In this document: in pieces, positions 34,663 through 43,345 of the stretch | How the letters are laid out: each line of letters opens with the position of its first letter | Position numbering within the stretch: position 1 is the stretch's first letter | DNA from: Geomesophilobacter sediminis | GTDB lineage: Bacteria > Desulfobacterota > Desulfuromonadia > Geobacterales > Geobacteraceae | DNA: 64,000 nucleotides | Reading direction: 5' to 3' | Assembly: GCF_016458275.1 (NCBI RefSeq) | Contig: NZ_JAEMHM010000006.1 | Span: 62,001 to 126,000, forward strand | Program-made: the position numbers and the translations under genes | Notes under the pieces: generated by a model | The model's input: only the letters and a program-made list of their open reading frames with translations | Database searches by the model: none | Told to the model about the DNA's origin: nothing

Positions 34663-35412
34663 CTAGTGTCTGTGGCATACCAGGTGCTGCCCGTGCGCGC
34701 CGAAGAACTCGGTCATGTCGGTCGAGTTGCAGAAGGCGTCGAAGTCGCCGAAGAAGATCACCCGCTTGTCGAGGTAGAGCAGGTGGGAAGCGTATTTGCC
34801 GATGGTCGCGGTGTCGTGGGTGACCAACAGGACCGTCGCCTTGTGCTTCTGGTTCATCTCGTAGATCAGCTGGTAGAAGGTCTCCCGGGTCTCGGGGTCG
34901 AGCGCCGTGGTCGGCTCGTCCATCACCAAAAGTTCCGGATCGTTTACCAGGGCCCGTGCCAGGAGCACCCGCTGCCGCAAGCCCCCGGAGAGGTCCCCGA
35001 TCATCTTGGACCGGATGTCGGCGATCCCCATCCACTCCAGGGTCCGGTTTACCGCAGTCGCGTCCTCGGCGGTGAAGCGCTTGGGAAAGCGCTTGCCGGC
35101 CAGCCGCCCCAACCGGACCACCTCATCCACCGTAGCCGGAAAGTGCGGGTTGAAAAACTGCAGCCCCTGCGGCAGGTAGCCGATCCGGTCCCAACTGCGG
35201 AAGCGCTCCCGCGGCGTCCCCAGGATGGTGATCTCCCCGCCGCGCGCCGGAACGAGCCCGAGGATCACCTTGATCAGGGTGCTTTTCCCCGAGCCGTTGG
35301 GGCCGACGATGCCGAGATATTGCCCGCGGTCCAGCTGGAAACTGACGTCGCGCAGTGCCTCGGTGCCATGGTAGCCTGCGGTCAGGCCGCTGATCTTCAG
35401 CGCCGGGCTCAT
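34663..35412 (-). CDS. znuC: Zinc ABC transporter ATP-binding protein (ZnuC family)
   Basis: The 249-residue ATPase has Walker A GPNGSGKST (about 38-46), Q-loop YLPQGLQF, signature LSGGLRQRVLLARAL, Walker B LLVMDEPTTALD and switch His VTHD. The ATG (35410-35412) overlaps the stop of the Zur-like gene as ATGA. It energises metal uptake through the downstream permease. The C-terminal DFDAFCNSTDMTEFFGAHGQH and terminal VCHRH are rich in possible zinc ligands. Confidence 0.9.
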   Translation of the reverse strand: MSPALKISGLTAGYHGTEALRDVSFQLDRGQYLGIVGPNGSGKSTLIKVILGLVPARGGEITILGTPRERFRSWDRIGYLPQGLQFFNPHFPATVDEVVRLGRLAGKRFPKRFTAEDATAVNRTLEWMGIADIRSKMIGDLSGGLRQRVLLARALVNDPELLVMDEPTTALDPETRETFYQLIYEMNQKHKATVLLVTHDTATIGKYASHLLYLDKRVIFFGDFDAFCNSTDMTEFFGAHGQHLVCHRH

Positions 35413-35843
35413 TGCGGCGCCCCGCTGCGCAGGCAGGAGCCACATACGCCGTTTAACTGCAGGATGTGCGACAGCACCCGCCCACCGCTTTGCTGCTGCA
35501 CCACTTCGGCCATCGCCTCGATGCCGCAGGACGGCACGTCTTCCACCTTCCGGCAGGAGAGGCAAACGAAGTGATGGTGATGGTCCCGGTTGTGGCAGAA
35601 GTAATAGTAAAGCTGCCGGTTGGGGTGGATCACCTTGGTGATAACCCCGCTTTCCGCGAGCTCTTCGAGGTTTCGGTACACGGTGGGGAGCCCCAGCCGG
35701 TCGAAGCGGGCGCGCAGCTGTTTCCACAGCTCCTCGGGACTGGCGTAGCAACTCAGGCCGTTCAGCGCCTCGAGAATCGCCAGTCGCTTGGGGGTTGCCT
35801 TCATCCCCGCCTCCTTCAATGCCGTCACGTGCTGGTGCTCCAT
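35409..35843 (-). CDS. Fur-family metal-responsive repressor, probably Zur
   Basis: The 144-residue Fur-family regulator has a winged-helix N-terminus (ATPKRLAILEALN, LPTVYRNLEELAESG). The metal-binding part has HNRDHHHHFVCLSC and a C-terminal CGSC, forming the structural Cys4 zinc site (CLSC/CGSC). Its operon with znuC and znuB argues for Zur rather than Fur or PerR. ATG 35843 follows GGAGA at good spacing; an open upstream extension to 35954 crosses the promoter and was discarded. The promoter overlaps a Fur-like palindrome, so autorepression of the zinc operon is likely. Confidence 0.88.
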   Translation of the reverse strand: MEHQHVTALKEAGMKATPKRLAILEALNGLSCYASPEELWKQLRARFDRLGLPTVYRNLEELAESGVITKVIHPNRQLYYYFCHNRDHHHHFVCLSCRKVEDVPSCGIEAMAEVVQQQSGGRVLSHILQLNGVCGSCLRSGAPQ

Positions 35844-35858
35844 CTTCTCTCCTAAATA

Positions 35859-35879
35859 GAAATGAATTCGTTTTAGAAT
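35859..35879. promoter_or_regulatory. Fur/Zur-type operator
   Basis: The sequence AAAACGAATTCATTTC (minus strand) is an imperfect palindrome centred on GAATTC, with A-rich and T-rich arms typical of Fur-family boxes. It overlaps the -10 element of the zur promoter and lies just upstream of its ribosome-binding site. Confidence 0.55.
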
Positions 35880-35902
35880 AGTCACCGCCCCACCAAAGTC
35901 AA
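35875..35902 (-). promoter_or_regulatory. Sigma-70-type promoter of the zur-znuCB operon
   Basis: On the minus strand TTGACT (35902-35897), 16-base spacer, TATTCT (35880-35875). The -10 overlaps the Fur-type palindrome at 35859-35879, so a bound repressor would block polymerase. Confidence 0.65.
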
Positions 35903-36232
35903 GCGCTAAATCCGCGGCAACGGTCGAGGAGCCTCGGCGCGCCGGGTGCGTCAAAGCGCCGCGTGGCTGCGGCGATCAAGCGAAAGCACCGGACCCGGGA
36001 ATGCCTCGTCCCGGGCATACCTTCTCAATATCAGCTACTTGCTGGCCGCCGGTCCCGCGGTGTAAAAATTGCATCTCCTGAGGCCGCCAGCTCTTTCTCC
36101 CGGCAGGTTTTCGCTGCTGCGGGGGGCGGTCCGCCCTGCGACGCGGTGGGACCGGGGAGCGGCCGTCAGCGCGGCTTTTCGCGCTCGCTGCTGATGTTTG
36201 CAATGAAATTGACTGTTTTGGTGGGTGCTGCA
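35903..36232. other. Gap between the zur promoter and the PilZ gene
   Basis: The frame of the PilZ gene stays open through most of this stretch, but no start with a good ribosome-binding site is found and the encoded residues look non-protein-like. A perfect inverted repeat CCCGGGA-N8-TCCCGGG (35994-36015) is present. No riboswitch fold was recognised. Confidence 0.4.
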
Positions 36233-36952
36233 ATGCCGAGAAATTACCAAGAGTATTTCCAGGTCGGGAAACGGGCGAAGGTCGAGATGCTGCTGAGCGA
36301 CGGCGGGACCTTCAGCGACGGCGCCGTCATCACGGCGCTCTCCGGAGACCGGCTCTCGGTCCGTCTTTCCCGGGACGAACTCCCGGAAGGCGCGCTGCTT
36401 CACGAGAAGGCGCCGGTTTCGGTGCGGGTGGGGGCTCGCGGCAACGGGTACACCTGTCGCGCCCTGGTCCTCTCGTGCCGGGAGGGGGAAGACCTCCTGA
36501 TGGGGCTGATCGAGGGGGTGGTTGCCGAGGATTCCCGCGCGTACTACCGGCTTCAGGCGGAAATGCCGGTGACCCTCTACAAGATGGCCACCGGTTGGAA
36601 GGACTGCAGCGTCAACCGGCCGCTCTTTCCCCGCGAGGATTACCTGCCGAGGATCGTGAACATAAGCGGCGGCGGCCTGCGGGCCGAGACCGAAATGGAG
36701 CTCACTCCCGGAGACCTGGTGCACGTGGTATTTCATCTCCCCTTGCCGGAGCCCAAGACGGTACCGGTAGTGGCGGAAGTGGTGCAGAGCGAGAGTCGTG
36801 AGGACGGCTACCGCCCCTGCTACAGTGCCGGGATGAAATACCGCGAGATCAACGAGCGGGATCGCGACGCCGTGGTCGCCTACGTCTGCAACGAGGAGAT
36901 CAAGCGGCTGCGCCTCAACCGCAAGGAGTACCTCTCGCTGGTCAACAACTAG
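36233..36952 (+). CDS. PilZ-domain c-di-GMP receptor protein
   Basis: The 239-residue protein (from ATG 36233) has a YcgR-N-like beta domain (MPRNYQEYFQVGKRAKVEML to VGARGNGYTCRALV). A PilZ domain follows, where RAYYRLQAEMPVTLYKM gives the RxxxR-like arginines and VNISGGGLRAET is the conserved [D/N]xSxxG loop. It should bind c-di-GMP and change a partner, often flagellar or secretion machinery. The start is uncertain: the ribosome-binding site is weak (GGTGG), and in-frame ATGs at about 36191 and 36203 are alternatives. It is convergent with the DUF4142 gene across a shared terminator. Confidence 0.8.
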   Translation: MPRNYQEYFQVGKRAKVEMLLSDGGTFSDGAVITALSGDRLSVRLSRDELPEGALLHEKAPVSVRVGARGNGYTCRALVLSCREGEDLLMGLIEGVVAEDSRAYYRLQAEMPVTLYKMATGWKDCSVNRPLFPREDYLPRIVNISGGGLRAETEMELTPGDLVHVVFHLPLPEPKTVPVVAEVVQSESREDGYRPCYSAGMKYREINERDRDAVVAYVCNEEIKRLRLNRKEYLSLVNN

Positions 36953-36982
36953 CCGTCCCCTCCCTTTCCGTCCAACAAAAAA

Positions 36983-37012
36983 CGGCCCCTGCAAAGGTAC
37001 CTGCAGGGGCCG
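36983..37012. terminator. Hairpin terminator shared by the PilZ and DUF4142 genes
   Basis: CGGCCCCTGCA pairs with TGCAGGGGCCG around an 8-base loop. It lies between two convergent genes and is preceded by an A-run that gives a U-tract on the minus strand. Confidence 0.8.
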
Positions 37013-37036
37013 CGCTTGTTTGCCGTTTAGCTGCGG

Positions 37037-37597
37037 CTACATCCCTTCCTTGATCTGTCCACCCTTTCCGTCCCCGCCGGCGCCGACGCGCGAAGCGATC
37101 TCCTTGGCGTTTTTCAGATGATCCTCCAGGATCGGCAGGGTCTTGCCGATCCACCCCTGCAGGTCGGAGTCCTGGGCATTCTTCTGAGCCTTCTTGAAGG
37201 TCGCCACGTCCTTCATGTGCTCCTTCACCATTTCCCGCATGTAGGCTCTGTCGAAGGCATCCCCGGTGAGCTTGTTCAGCTTGTCCGCAAGCATCTTGTG
37301 TTTCCGGTTCACGGCCGACGGAAGGGTCAGCCCCTTCTGCTGGGCAATGGCGGTCAATTCGTCGTTGGCCTTGCCATGGTCGGTAACCATGCGGCTGCCA
37401 AAGTCCTTGACTTCCTGCGTCTTGGCATTGGTTTGTGCCAGTTGCCCCAGCTGCATTTCCGCCACCCCGTCGGCCGCGGCCTTCTTCATAAAGGCCTTTT
37501 CTTTTGCGGTGAAGGTACCGGCGGCTAGGGCGGATGCGACGACGCCGACGACCAGCAGCAGGGTAATGCTCACGACTGCGATGATGGATTTCCTCAT
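37037..37597 (-). CDS. Exported DUF4142 protein
   Basis: The 186-residue protein has a signal peptide (IIAVVSITLLLVVGVVASALA). A helical DUF4142 domain follows (EKAFMKKAAADGVAEMQLGQLA, FGSRMVTDHGKANDELTAIA, LPILEDHLKNAKEIAS). DUF4142 proteins are periplasmic ferritin-like helical bundles of unknown role, often stress-linked. The TDHGKANDEL and REMVKEHMKDV stretches hold the His and Glu typical of the family. GGAGGAGG precedes ATG 37597; a longer open frame to 37669 was rejected. It is monocistronic. Confidence 0.88.
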   Translation of the reverse strand: MRKSIIAVVSITLLLVVGVVASALAAGTFTAKEKAFMKKAAADGVAEMQLGQLAQTNAKTQEVKDFGSRMVTDHGKANDELTAIAQQKGLTLPSAVNRKHKMLADKLNKLTGDAFDRAYMREMVKEHMKDVATFKKAQKNAQDSDLQGWIGKTLPILEDHLKNAKEIASRVGAGGDGKGGQIKEGM

Positions 37598-37843
37598 GTG
37601 TTCCTCCTCCCTGTCAGTTTGATTAATGTTAACCAGAATTAATAACCATCCAAAAGTAGCGTTCATCACCCCGTTGTCAACGGGACCGGATTCAGATTCC
37701 CGTGCAGGAGGCGGATCCGGTGGCAGATTTAATTAAAGTGGCGGGGGCCAGCTTCCGATAGCTTACCCACAATGGATACGTGAGCACCAGCAGTGGAGGC
37801 CATCCGTCCTCGCGCTGCACCAACTTTACGTCAGGAGCTATGC

Positions 37844-38269
37844 ATGAAAATCAGCAAGTACATGAGCCCCAAGGTCATCACCGCCCATCCCGCTGACGGC
37901 ATCCGGAAGACGTTTTTCCGGATGAAGGAGAACCGCATCCGCCACCTCCCGGTGCTCGACGACAGCAACCGCCTGGTCGGCATCCTCAGCGATCGCGACC
38001 TGCGCCGCCCGGAATGGGTGGACGAGGACATCGAGGTTGCTCACGTCTACAACCTGGACGACGACCTGGCGGTTGGGGACCTGATGACGACCGAGGTGAA
38101 GGTGGTGTACACCTACGACAGCATCCGGAAGGCGAACCGTTACCTGATCGACACCCGTTTCGGCGCGCTGCCGGTGCTGAATAAAGAGGAAGAACTGGTC
38201 GGGATGCTCTCCGCGATCGACGTCATGCGGGCCTTTGACGATTTCATGACCGAGCACCCGCCGAAGTAG
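37844..38269 (+). CDS. Tandem CBS-domain protein
   Basis: The 141-residue protein consists of two CBS motifs (Bateman module): YMSPKVITAHPADGIRKTFF with NRIRHLPVLDDSNRLVGILS, and VGDLMTTEVKVVYTYDSIRK with FGALPVLNKEEELVGMLS. Such stand-alone modules bind adenosine nucleotides and regulate a partner protein that is not identifiable here. GGAG precedes the chosen ATG 37844; an earlier in-frame start at 37793 lacks a site. A hairpin terminator follows. Confidence 0.9.
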   Translation: MKISKYMSPKVITAHPADGIRKTFFRMKENRIRHLPVLDDSNRLVGILSDRDLRRPEWVDEDIEVAHVYNLDDDLAVGDLMTTEVKVVYTYDSIRKANRYLIDTRFGALPVLNKEEELVGMLSAIDVMRAFDDFMTEHPPK

Positions 38270-38303
38270 GCCGAGAACAAAGGGAAGCTGGCGAAATAGA
38301 TAG

Positions 38304-38342
38304 GGCCGGGACCGGTGCAGTAGACCGGGACCCGGCCTTTTT
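38304..38342 (+). terminator. Rho-independent terminator of the CBS-domain gene
   Basis: GGCCGGG (38304-38310) pairs with CCCGGCC (38331-38337), with a further inner CCGG pair, followed by five T residues. Confidence 0.85.
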
Positions 38343-38370
38343 CTTTAAACCATGATCACCGCCTGCGGCG

Positions 38371-38396
38371 GATGGCGTCAGGAATGGCGCTCCCAC
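38371..38396. repeat. Single REP-like element
   Basis: The segment ends GGAATGGCGCTCCCAC, an inverted copy of the GTGGGAGCGCCATTCC head seen in the 14634-14993 cluster. It stands alone between the CBS gene terminator and the Ig-like lipoprotein gene. Confidence 0.65.
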
Positions 38397-38527
38397 AGAA
38401 AATGCTGTCGGTAGGTATTGTGGGTGAGCTATTGGCAAGAGGGTTGGTGGGTGTATGCTAATGTGATTTTGCAGCTTCCCTTTTAATAAGCCTTGCAAGG
38501 TACTATGATGAGGCTGGGAGGAACGCC

Positions 38528-40849
38528 ATGAAGAACGCTCTGGTCACCCTGCTGCTTCTCAGCCTTTTTGCCGGTTGCGGTGGCGGAAACGGCTCCCAAC
38601 CGGGGACGCTCTCCACGATCACCGTCACCGCGTCGGCCCCGACCATCGCACCCGGTACCACCACCAGGCTTTCCGCCCTCGGGCATTACAGCAACGGCAG
38701 CGTAGCCGATCTCACCGGCACCGCCTCCTGGAGTGCGACGCCCCCGGGAGTGCTCGACGTCAGCAGTGTCGCCGCCACCGGCTTTGCCACGGCCGGAACC
38801 AGCACCGGCACCGCGACGGTCACGGCCACCTTCGGCGGGGTCTCCGGGAGCACCACGGTAACCACGGCGGCGGTGCAGTCCCTGAGCGTCGGGCGCGGCA
38901 ACGCGACGATGATCGTCGGCACCTCGCAGAACTTGAGCCTGACCGCCACCCTTGTCGGGGGCGCGACCCAGAACGTCACCTCGCTCGCTACCTGGTCCTC
39001 GTCCAATACCAATGCCGTCACGGTGAGCAGTACCGGAGTGGCCACCGCGACCGGGGTCGACGCCGGGGGGACCGGAACGGCAACGATCACCGCGAGCTTC
39101 CAAGGTGTCTCCGGCTCCACCTCGATCAGTACCGTTGCGGTCAACTCGATCGCGATCACCCCGGCCGGCTCCACCATCGATCTCGGGTCGACCCAGCAGA
39201 TGACGGCAACGGCCACCTTCTCCAATGGGTCGCAGCAGGATATCTCCTCACTGGTTTCCTGGAGTTCGAGCACCCCGTCGGTAGCCTCGATCAGCGCGAC
39301 CGGTTTGGTCACGGCAAAATCCGCGGCGGCTCCGGGCTCGACCACCATCGGTGCCTCTTTTCAGGGGGTTACCGCCATCCCGGTGGTGCTGAACGTACTG
39401 GCGCCGACCTCGATCGCGGTCACACCGACCAACGTTTCGGCCATCGCCAACTCCACGGTCCAATTCACCGCCACCGGGACTTTCAACCACGGCGGGGTGC
39501 AGAGCTCCGAGGACGTGACCCGCCTGGTCACCTGGAGTTCCAGCCCCACGGGTATCTTCCTTAACCCCTCCGGTGCTCCGGGCCTGGGCACCATCGGCGG
39601 TACCGGACCGATCACCGTGACGGCAGCCGTTTCCGGAGTCAGCGGCAGCACGACCCTCACCGTGCTTACCGTCTCGGCGCTGGCCATCCTGCCGGCGAAC
39701 CCGGTGGTGGCGCTCGGCGCCAACCTGCAGTTGACCGCCCAAGGGACTCTTTCCGACGGAAGTACCGTGGACCTTACCAACAGCGTCACCTGGAATTCCA
39801 ATACGGCGGCGGTGGCGACCGTCACCAACACCGCGCCCAAAGGGACCGTCCATGGCAGTGCTCAGGGCACCGCCGGGATCACCGCCACCTTCGGCAGCGG
39901 CGCCGGCTTGGCCACCGCCTCCACGACCGTAACCGTCTCCACCACCGGCGGCACCGGGAACCGCGCCTTTGTGACCAACTTCGGGCAAAATACGGTCTCC
40001 GTGATCAACACCGGCAGCAACACGGTGGTAACCAACATCGCGGTAGGTCCCGGCCCGCAAGGGATAGCCCTGAACAGTGCCCAGGGAAGACTGTATGTAG
40101 CCAATAGCAATTCCAACACGGTGACCATCATCAACATCGGGGCGAACGACACCTTCACCACGACAACCGCCACCGTCGGCACCGCACCCTGGAACATCGC
40201 CGTCAATCCGGTGAACAACAACGTCTACGTGACCAACAGCCAAAGTAACACCCTCTCGGTACTCGATGCCAACGGCGCCCTGCGCACCAGTATCCGGGTC
40301 GGCGCGGCGCCCAAAGGCGTGGCGGTGAACTCCACCGGCAGCCGGGTCTACGTGGCCAACAGCAACGACGACACCCTTTCGGTCATCGATACCGGGAGCA
40401 ACAGCGTTATCAGTACCGTCTCCCTCACCCAGGTCGGAGCCGGGGTGAACGATGTCGCATTCGATCCCGCCAGCGGAGAAATCCTGGTGGTCAGCAGTAA
40501 CAATCAGACCCTGGCGGTGGTAAATCCGGCCAACAACCTGCCGCCGACCGTGGTGACCGTGGGAATAAACCCGCAGCGGATCACCCGGGACCTGAGTGCC
40601 GGGTTTGCCTACGTGACCAACCGCAACTCCGGGAGCGTGTCGGTAATCAATACGGCAACGCCGAGCGTGGCCGCAACGATTTCATTGGGAGGGCAGCCGC
40701 AGGGGATCGCCTTGAGGCAGGCAACGGGCCGGCTGTATGTGGCCAACGCCGGAACCGGCACCCTCGACGTCATCGACACGAGCAACAACAGCGTGGTCGG
40801 GCATATTAGTGTGCAGAGCCAGCCGACCGACGTGGTGGTGCTGCCGTGA
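38528..40849 (+). CDS. Lipoprotein with bacterial Ig-like (BIG2) repeats and YVTN beta-propeller
   Basis: The 773-residue protein has a lipobox (LFAGC, Cys 17), so it is probably attached to the outer membrane and surface-exposed. Residues about 28-480 hold roughly five BIG2-type Ig-like repeats, each with an ATATFSNGSQQDISSLVSWSS-like core and a GVSGSTTLTV-type end. From about 480 a YVTN/YncE-type beta-propeller follows: about seven blades with VYVANSNDDTLSVIDTGSN-type motifs. The combination suggests adhesion or surface binding; no catalytic motif is seen. GGGAGG precedes the ATG. It is monocistronic between repeat-rich gaps. Confidence 0.88.
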   Translation: MKNALVTLLLLSLFAGCGGGNGSQPGTLSTITVTASAPTIAPGTTTRLSALGHYSNGSVADLTGTASWSATPPGVLDVSSVAATGFATAGTSTGTATVTATFGGVSGSTTVTTAAVQSLSVGRGNATMIVGTSQNLSLTATLVGGATQNVTSLATWSSSNTNAVTVSSTGVATATGVDAGGTGTATITASFQGVSGSTSISTVAVNSIAITPAGSTIDLGSTQQMTATATFSNGSQQDISSLVSWSSSTPSVASISATGLVTAKSAAAPGSTTIGASFQGVTAIPVVLNVLAPTSIAVTPTNVSAIANSTVQFTATGTFNHGGVQSSEDVTRLVTWSSSPTGIFLNPSGAPGLGTIGGTGPITVTAAVSGVSGSTTLTVLTVSALAILPANPVVALGANLQLTAQGTLSDGSTVDLTNSVTWNSNTAAVATVTNTAPKGTVHGSAQGTAGITATFGSGAGLATASTTVTVSTTGGTGNRAFVTNFGQNTVSVINTGSNTVVTNIAVGPGPQGIALNSAQGRLYVANSNSNTVTIINIGANDTFTTTTATVGTAPWNIAVNPVNNNVYVTNSQSNTLSVLDANGALRTSIRVGAAPKGVAVNSTGSRVYVANSNDDTLSVIDTGSNSVISTVSLTQVGAGVNDVAFDPASGEILVVSSNNQTLAVVNPANNLPPTVVTVGINPQRITRDLSAGFAYVTNRNSGSVSVINTATPSVAATISLGGQPQGIALRQATGRLYVANAGTGTLDVIDTSNNSVVGHISVQSQPTDVVVLP

Positions 40850-41180
40850 AGGGGGGGCGGGGGAAGAGACCACGGAGCGTAAAGCGCTTTAGTTTTCTGT
40901 GTTTTGAAGCCCTCACCCCGACCCTTTCCCGGAGGGCGAGGGAGACACGGTCTTGACGCAACAACCGGACCGGACAGAGCTGCCCGAATCCCTCTTTTCC
41001 AAAGGGGAACTTCCAACCCTGCCGTACGGCGGTTCTTGCTGTAGGGGCGGGGTAACCCCTCCGCCCACCGGCCCTCGGCGTGGGGACGGGGTCCCCACCC
41101 TGCGCGCAGTCTCTTCTTGGTTGCTTTGACCGACATGTTGTGGCATTGACTCATTGTCTCATTATTTAAGGGAGGGCTTC
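40850..41180. other. Repeat-rich gap upstream of the MBL-fold gene
   Basis: No gene is supported. The gap holds a CCCTTTCCC-type purine/pyrimidine element near 40915-40945, a CCCTCTTTTCCAAAGGGG-like hairpin near 40990, a GGGGCGGGGTAACCCC-type hairpin near 41045, and a perfect GTGGGGAC-GGG-GTCCCCAC palindrome at 41080-41098. Confidence 0.55.
41080..41098. repeat. Perfect palindrome GTGGGGAC/GTCCCCAC
   Basis: Eight-base arms with a GGG loop, directly following another GC-rich hairpin. It appears to be part of a mosaic of short dispersed palindromes in this gap. Confidence 0.6.
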
Positions 41181-42005
41181 ATGTCCCGCATCACCATCCT
41201 CTGTGACAACAGCGTCGGCCCTTTGAGCGGCACCCTTGGCGAGCACGGCTTTGCCGCCCTGCTGGAACACGAGGGGGAGGCGATCCTCTTCGATACCGGC
41301 GGCGGTGACACGCTGCTGCACAACGCCCACCGGATGAACCGCGACCTGCGTTCGGTCCGGCGGGTCGTCCTTTCCCACGGCCACTACGACCACGCCGGCG
41401 GGCTGTGGCCGCTTTTGAAAAGCTGCGGCCCGAAGATCATCCACGCCCACCCGGACATCTTCCAGCGGCGCTACTCGCTGCGCGGCGGCAACGTCAACTC
41501 GGTCGGCATCCCCTATGCCGAGCCCTTCCTTGCCGGGATCGGCGCCACCTTTTCCTACAGCCACGCTCACCGCGAACTGGCCCCGGGGGTCTTCCTCACC
41601 GGGGAGGTGCCGCGGGTGACTCCGTTCGAATCCGGCGATGCCGGCCTTTGTTGCGACGAGGCCGGATGCGCGGGGGATTCCGTCCCCGACGACCAGTCCC
41701 TGGTCCTCGTCACCGAAAAGGGGCTCGTCCTGCTGCTGGGCTGCTGCCACGCCGGCGTGGTCAACACCATCCTGCACGCCCGGAAGCTGACCGGCGTGAC
41801 GGAGGTCTATGCCATCATCGGCGGCTGCCATCTCGGCTTTTGCGGCAAGGAACAGCTCGAGGGGACGATTGCCGCCCTGAAGCGATTCCGGGTGAAAAAA
41901 ATCTGCGGCAGCCACTGCACCGGATTTGCCGCCTCGGCACGCCTGGTCGCGGATTTCCCCGGTGGCTTTCATCCCGCCCACGTCGGCTATACCCTCGAAG
42001 TTTGA
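41181..42005 (+). CDS. Metallo-beta-lactamase-fold hydrolase
   Basis: The 274-residue protein has the MBL metal motif HGHYDHAGG (about 64-72), a preceding VRRVVLSHGHY strand and later metal-ligand segments (LLLGCCHAGVVN, IIGGCHLGF, ICGSHCTG). The overall pattern matches the group that includes the 7,8-dihydropterin-6-methyl-aminobenzene-phosphate synthase-like proteins. Substrates in this branch are poorly known. The Cys residues beside metal-site His residues (GCCHAG, GGCH, SHC) are notable. GGGAGG precedes ATG 41181. It is monocistronic. Confidence 0.85.
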   Translation: MSRITILCDNSVGPLSGTLGEHGFAALLEHEGEAILFDTGGGDTLLHNAHRMNRDLRSVRRVVLSHGHYDHAGGLWPLLKSCGPKIIHAHPDIFQRRYSLRGGNVNSVGIPYAEPFLAGIGATFSYSHAHRELAPGVFLTGEVPRVTPFESGDAGLCCDEAGCAGDSVPDDQSLVLVTEKGLVLLLGCCHAGVVNTILHARKLTGVTEVYAIIGGCHLGFCGKEQLEGTIAALKRFRVKKICGSHCTGFAASARLVADFPGGFHPAHVGYTLEV

Positions 42006-42125
42006 TCGATTTTTTGGCCTTTCCCTGAAGGTCCCCGCCCGCACCGGGATCAGCAGCCCGGGGTGCTCCCCGGCGCCTCCCCGGCGCACCGTCCGTCCCC
42101 CGGCCAATCACCCGGTAATTTCCAC

Positions 42126-42152
42126 TCAAGAATCGGAAAAGTGTTCCGATAA
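42126..42152 (+). promoter_or_regulatory. Candidate sigma-28 (FliA) promoter of the kinase-CheY-CheX operon
   Basis: TCAA (42126-42129), 15-base spacer, TCCGATAA (42145-42152), against the FliA consensus TAAA-N15-GCCGATAA. The same stretch contains a perfect inverted repeat ATCGGAA-AAGTG-TTCCGAT (42132-42150). It lies 45 bases upstream of the kinase start. Confidence 0.5.
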
Positions 42153-42196
42153 GGCACAATGCATGGAGAACCGTCAGGTTCGAACGGAGGGTGGGC

Positions 42197-43225
42197 GTGG
42201 AACAAAACGACATCGCAGTGATGTTGCTGGAGCAGGTGGAGATCGGCGTGGTCTACGTCGACAACACCGGTAAGATCCTGCGCGTCAACAGCACGGCAGA
42301 GCGGATGCTTCGGACTTCGCGCGCCGATGTTGTCGGCAAGCGCGTGGACATGCTCCCCTTGCGCACCCCGATCTACCGGGTCTTGAGCGAGAACTGCCGC
42401 GATCTCCCGATGGAAATCAGCATCGACGGCTCCATGGTCAGCGTGCGCTGCAGCGAGATCAAGAACGAACGCGGACAGAGCTGCGAGCTCTTCCAGATCC
42501 GGGACATCACCGCCGAGACCAAAGAAAAGCGGCAGCGGGAGGAGTTCGTGGCCATGATGACCCACGACCTGAAATCCCCGCTCACCGTGATCATGGGCTA
42601 CATCCAGGCTCTTTTGGGCGAGATGGGGGAGAAGGTCGATCCTTCGCTGCACCTTTTCATCCGGGAGATGAACAAAAGCTCCAGCAAGATGCTCACCATG
42701 ATCGAGGACGTCCTCGACGCCTACCGCCTGGAGGCGGGGCTTTTGCAGATCGACCGGGCGCTTTGCAACGTGAGGGCGATCATCGAAGGGGCCTGCCAGG
42801 ACGGGGCCCGCGAAGCGACGGTCCACGGCTCCACCTTCACCGCAACCATCGCGCCGGATCTCCCCAACATGGAGCTGGACGGCAAGCAGATCGGCCGGGT
42901 CTTCGCCAACCTGATTGGCAACGCGGTGAAGTTCACCCCGCGCCGCGGCAGCATCAGCGTCGAGGCTGCGGTCCGGGACGCATCGCTCCAGGTGGTGGTC
43001 ACCGACACCGGTATCGGCATCCCGGCCGAGGAGCTCCCGAAGGTCTTCAACAAGTATTTCCGCTCCTCGGCGGCCCAGGGGTTCAAGGGAACCGGCCTCG
43101 GCCTCACCATCAGCAAGGCGATCGTTGAGGCGCACGGGGGAACCATCAGCGTGGAGAGCGGTGCCGGCCAGGGGAGCCGCTTCACCGTCGTGCTCCCGCT
43201 CACGGCTCCGGCGCATTTGCACTAA
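42197..43225 (+). CDS. Soluble PAS histidine kinase linked to CheY/CheX
   Basis: The 342-residue protein has no membrane segment. A PAS domain (about 8-110: LLEQVEIGVVYVDNTGKILRV to LFQIRDITAETK) leads to an HisKA domain, with the phospho-acceptor His in MMTHDLKSPLTVIMGYIQAL. A complete ATPase domain follows: N-box IGNAVKFTP, G1 DTGIGIPAEE, F-box FNKYFRSS, G2 GTGLGLTIS. GTG 42197 was chosen because GGAGG lies six bases upstream; the GTG at 42191 touches that site. It is first in an apparent operon with cheY, cheX and a CheC-like gene. It may phosphorylate this CheY in addition to, or instead of, CheA; no cheA is present here. Confidence 0.88.
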   Translation: MEQNDIAVMLLEQVEIGVVYVDNTGKILRVNSTAERMLRTSRADVVGKRVDMLPLRTPIYRVLSENCRDLPMEISIDGSMVSVRCSEIKNERGQSCELFQIRDITAETKEKRQREEFVAMMTHDLKSPLTVIMGYIQALLGEMGEKVDPSLHLFIREMNKSSSKMLTMIEDVLDAYRLEAGLLQIDRALCNVRAIIEGACQDGAREATVHGSTFTATIAPDLPNMELDGKQIGRVFANLIGNAVKFTPRRGSISVEAAVRDASLQVVVTDTGIGIPAEELPKVFNKYFRSSAAQGFKGTGLGLTISKAIVEAHGGTISVESGAGQGSRFTVVLPLTAPAHLH

Positions 43226-43345
43226 AGTTTCGTCTTTACGCACCGATGAGCTACCTCAAGGCCATCGGCTGACTATGCCCGGCAATCCGCGACCTACGTT
43301 TCCGGAGGCGGGCAAACACATACAAAAACCAAGGAGGATTCCAGG

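Noticed and set aside
38431-38446. Sigma-54-like TGGCAAG-N4-TTGGT upstream of the Ig-like lipoprotein
   Set aside because: Both the -24 C and the essential -12 GC are changed.
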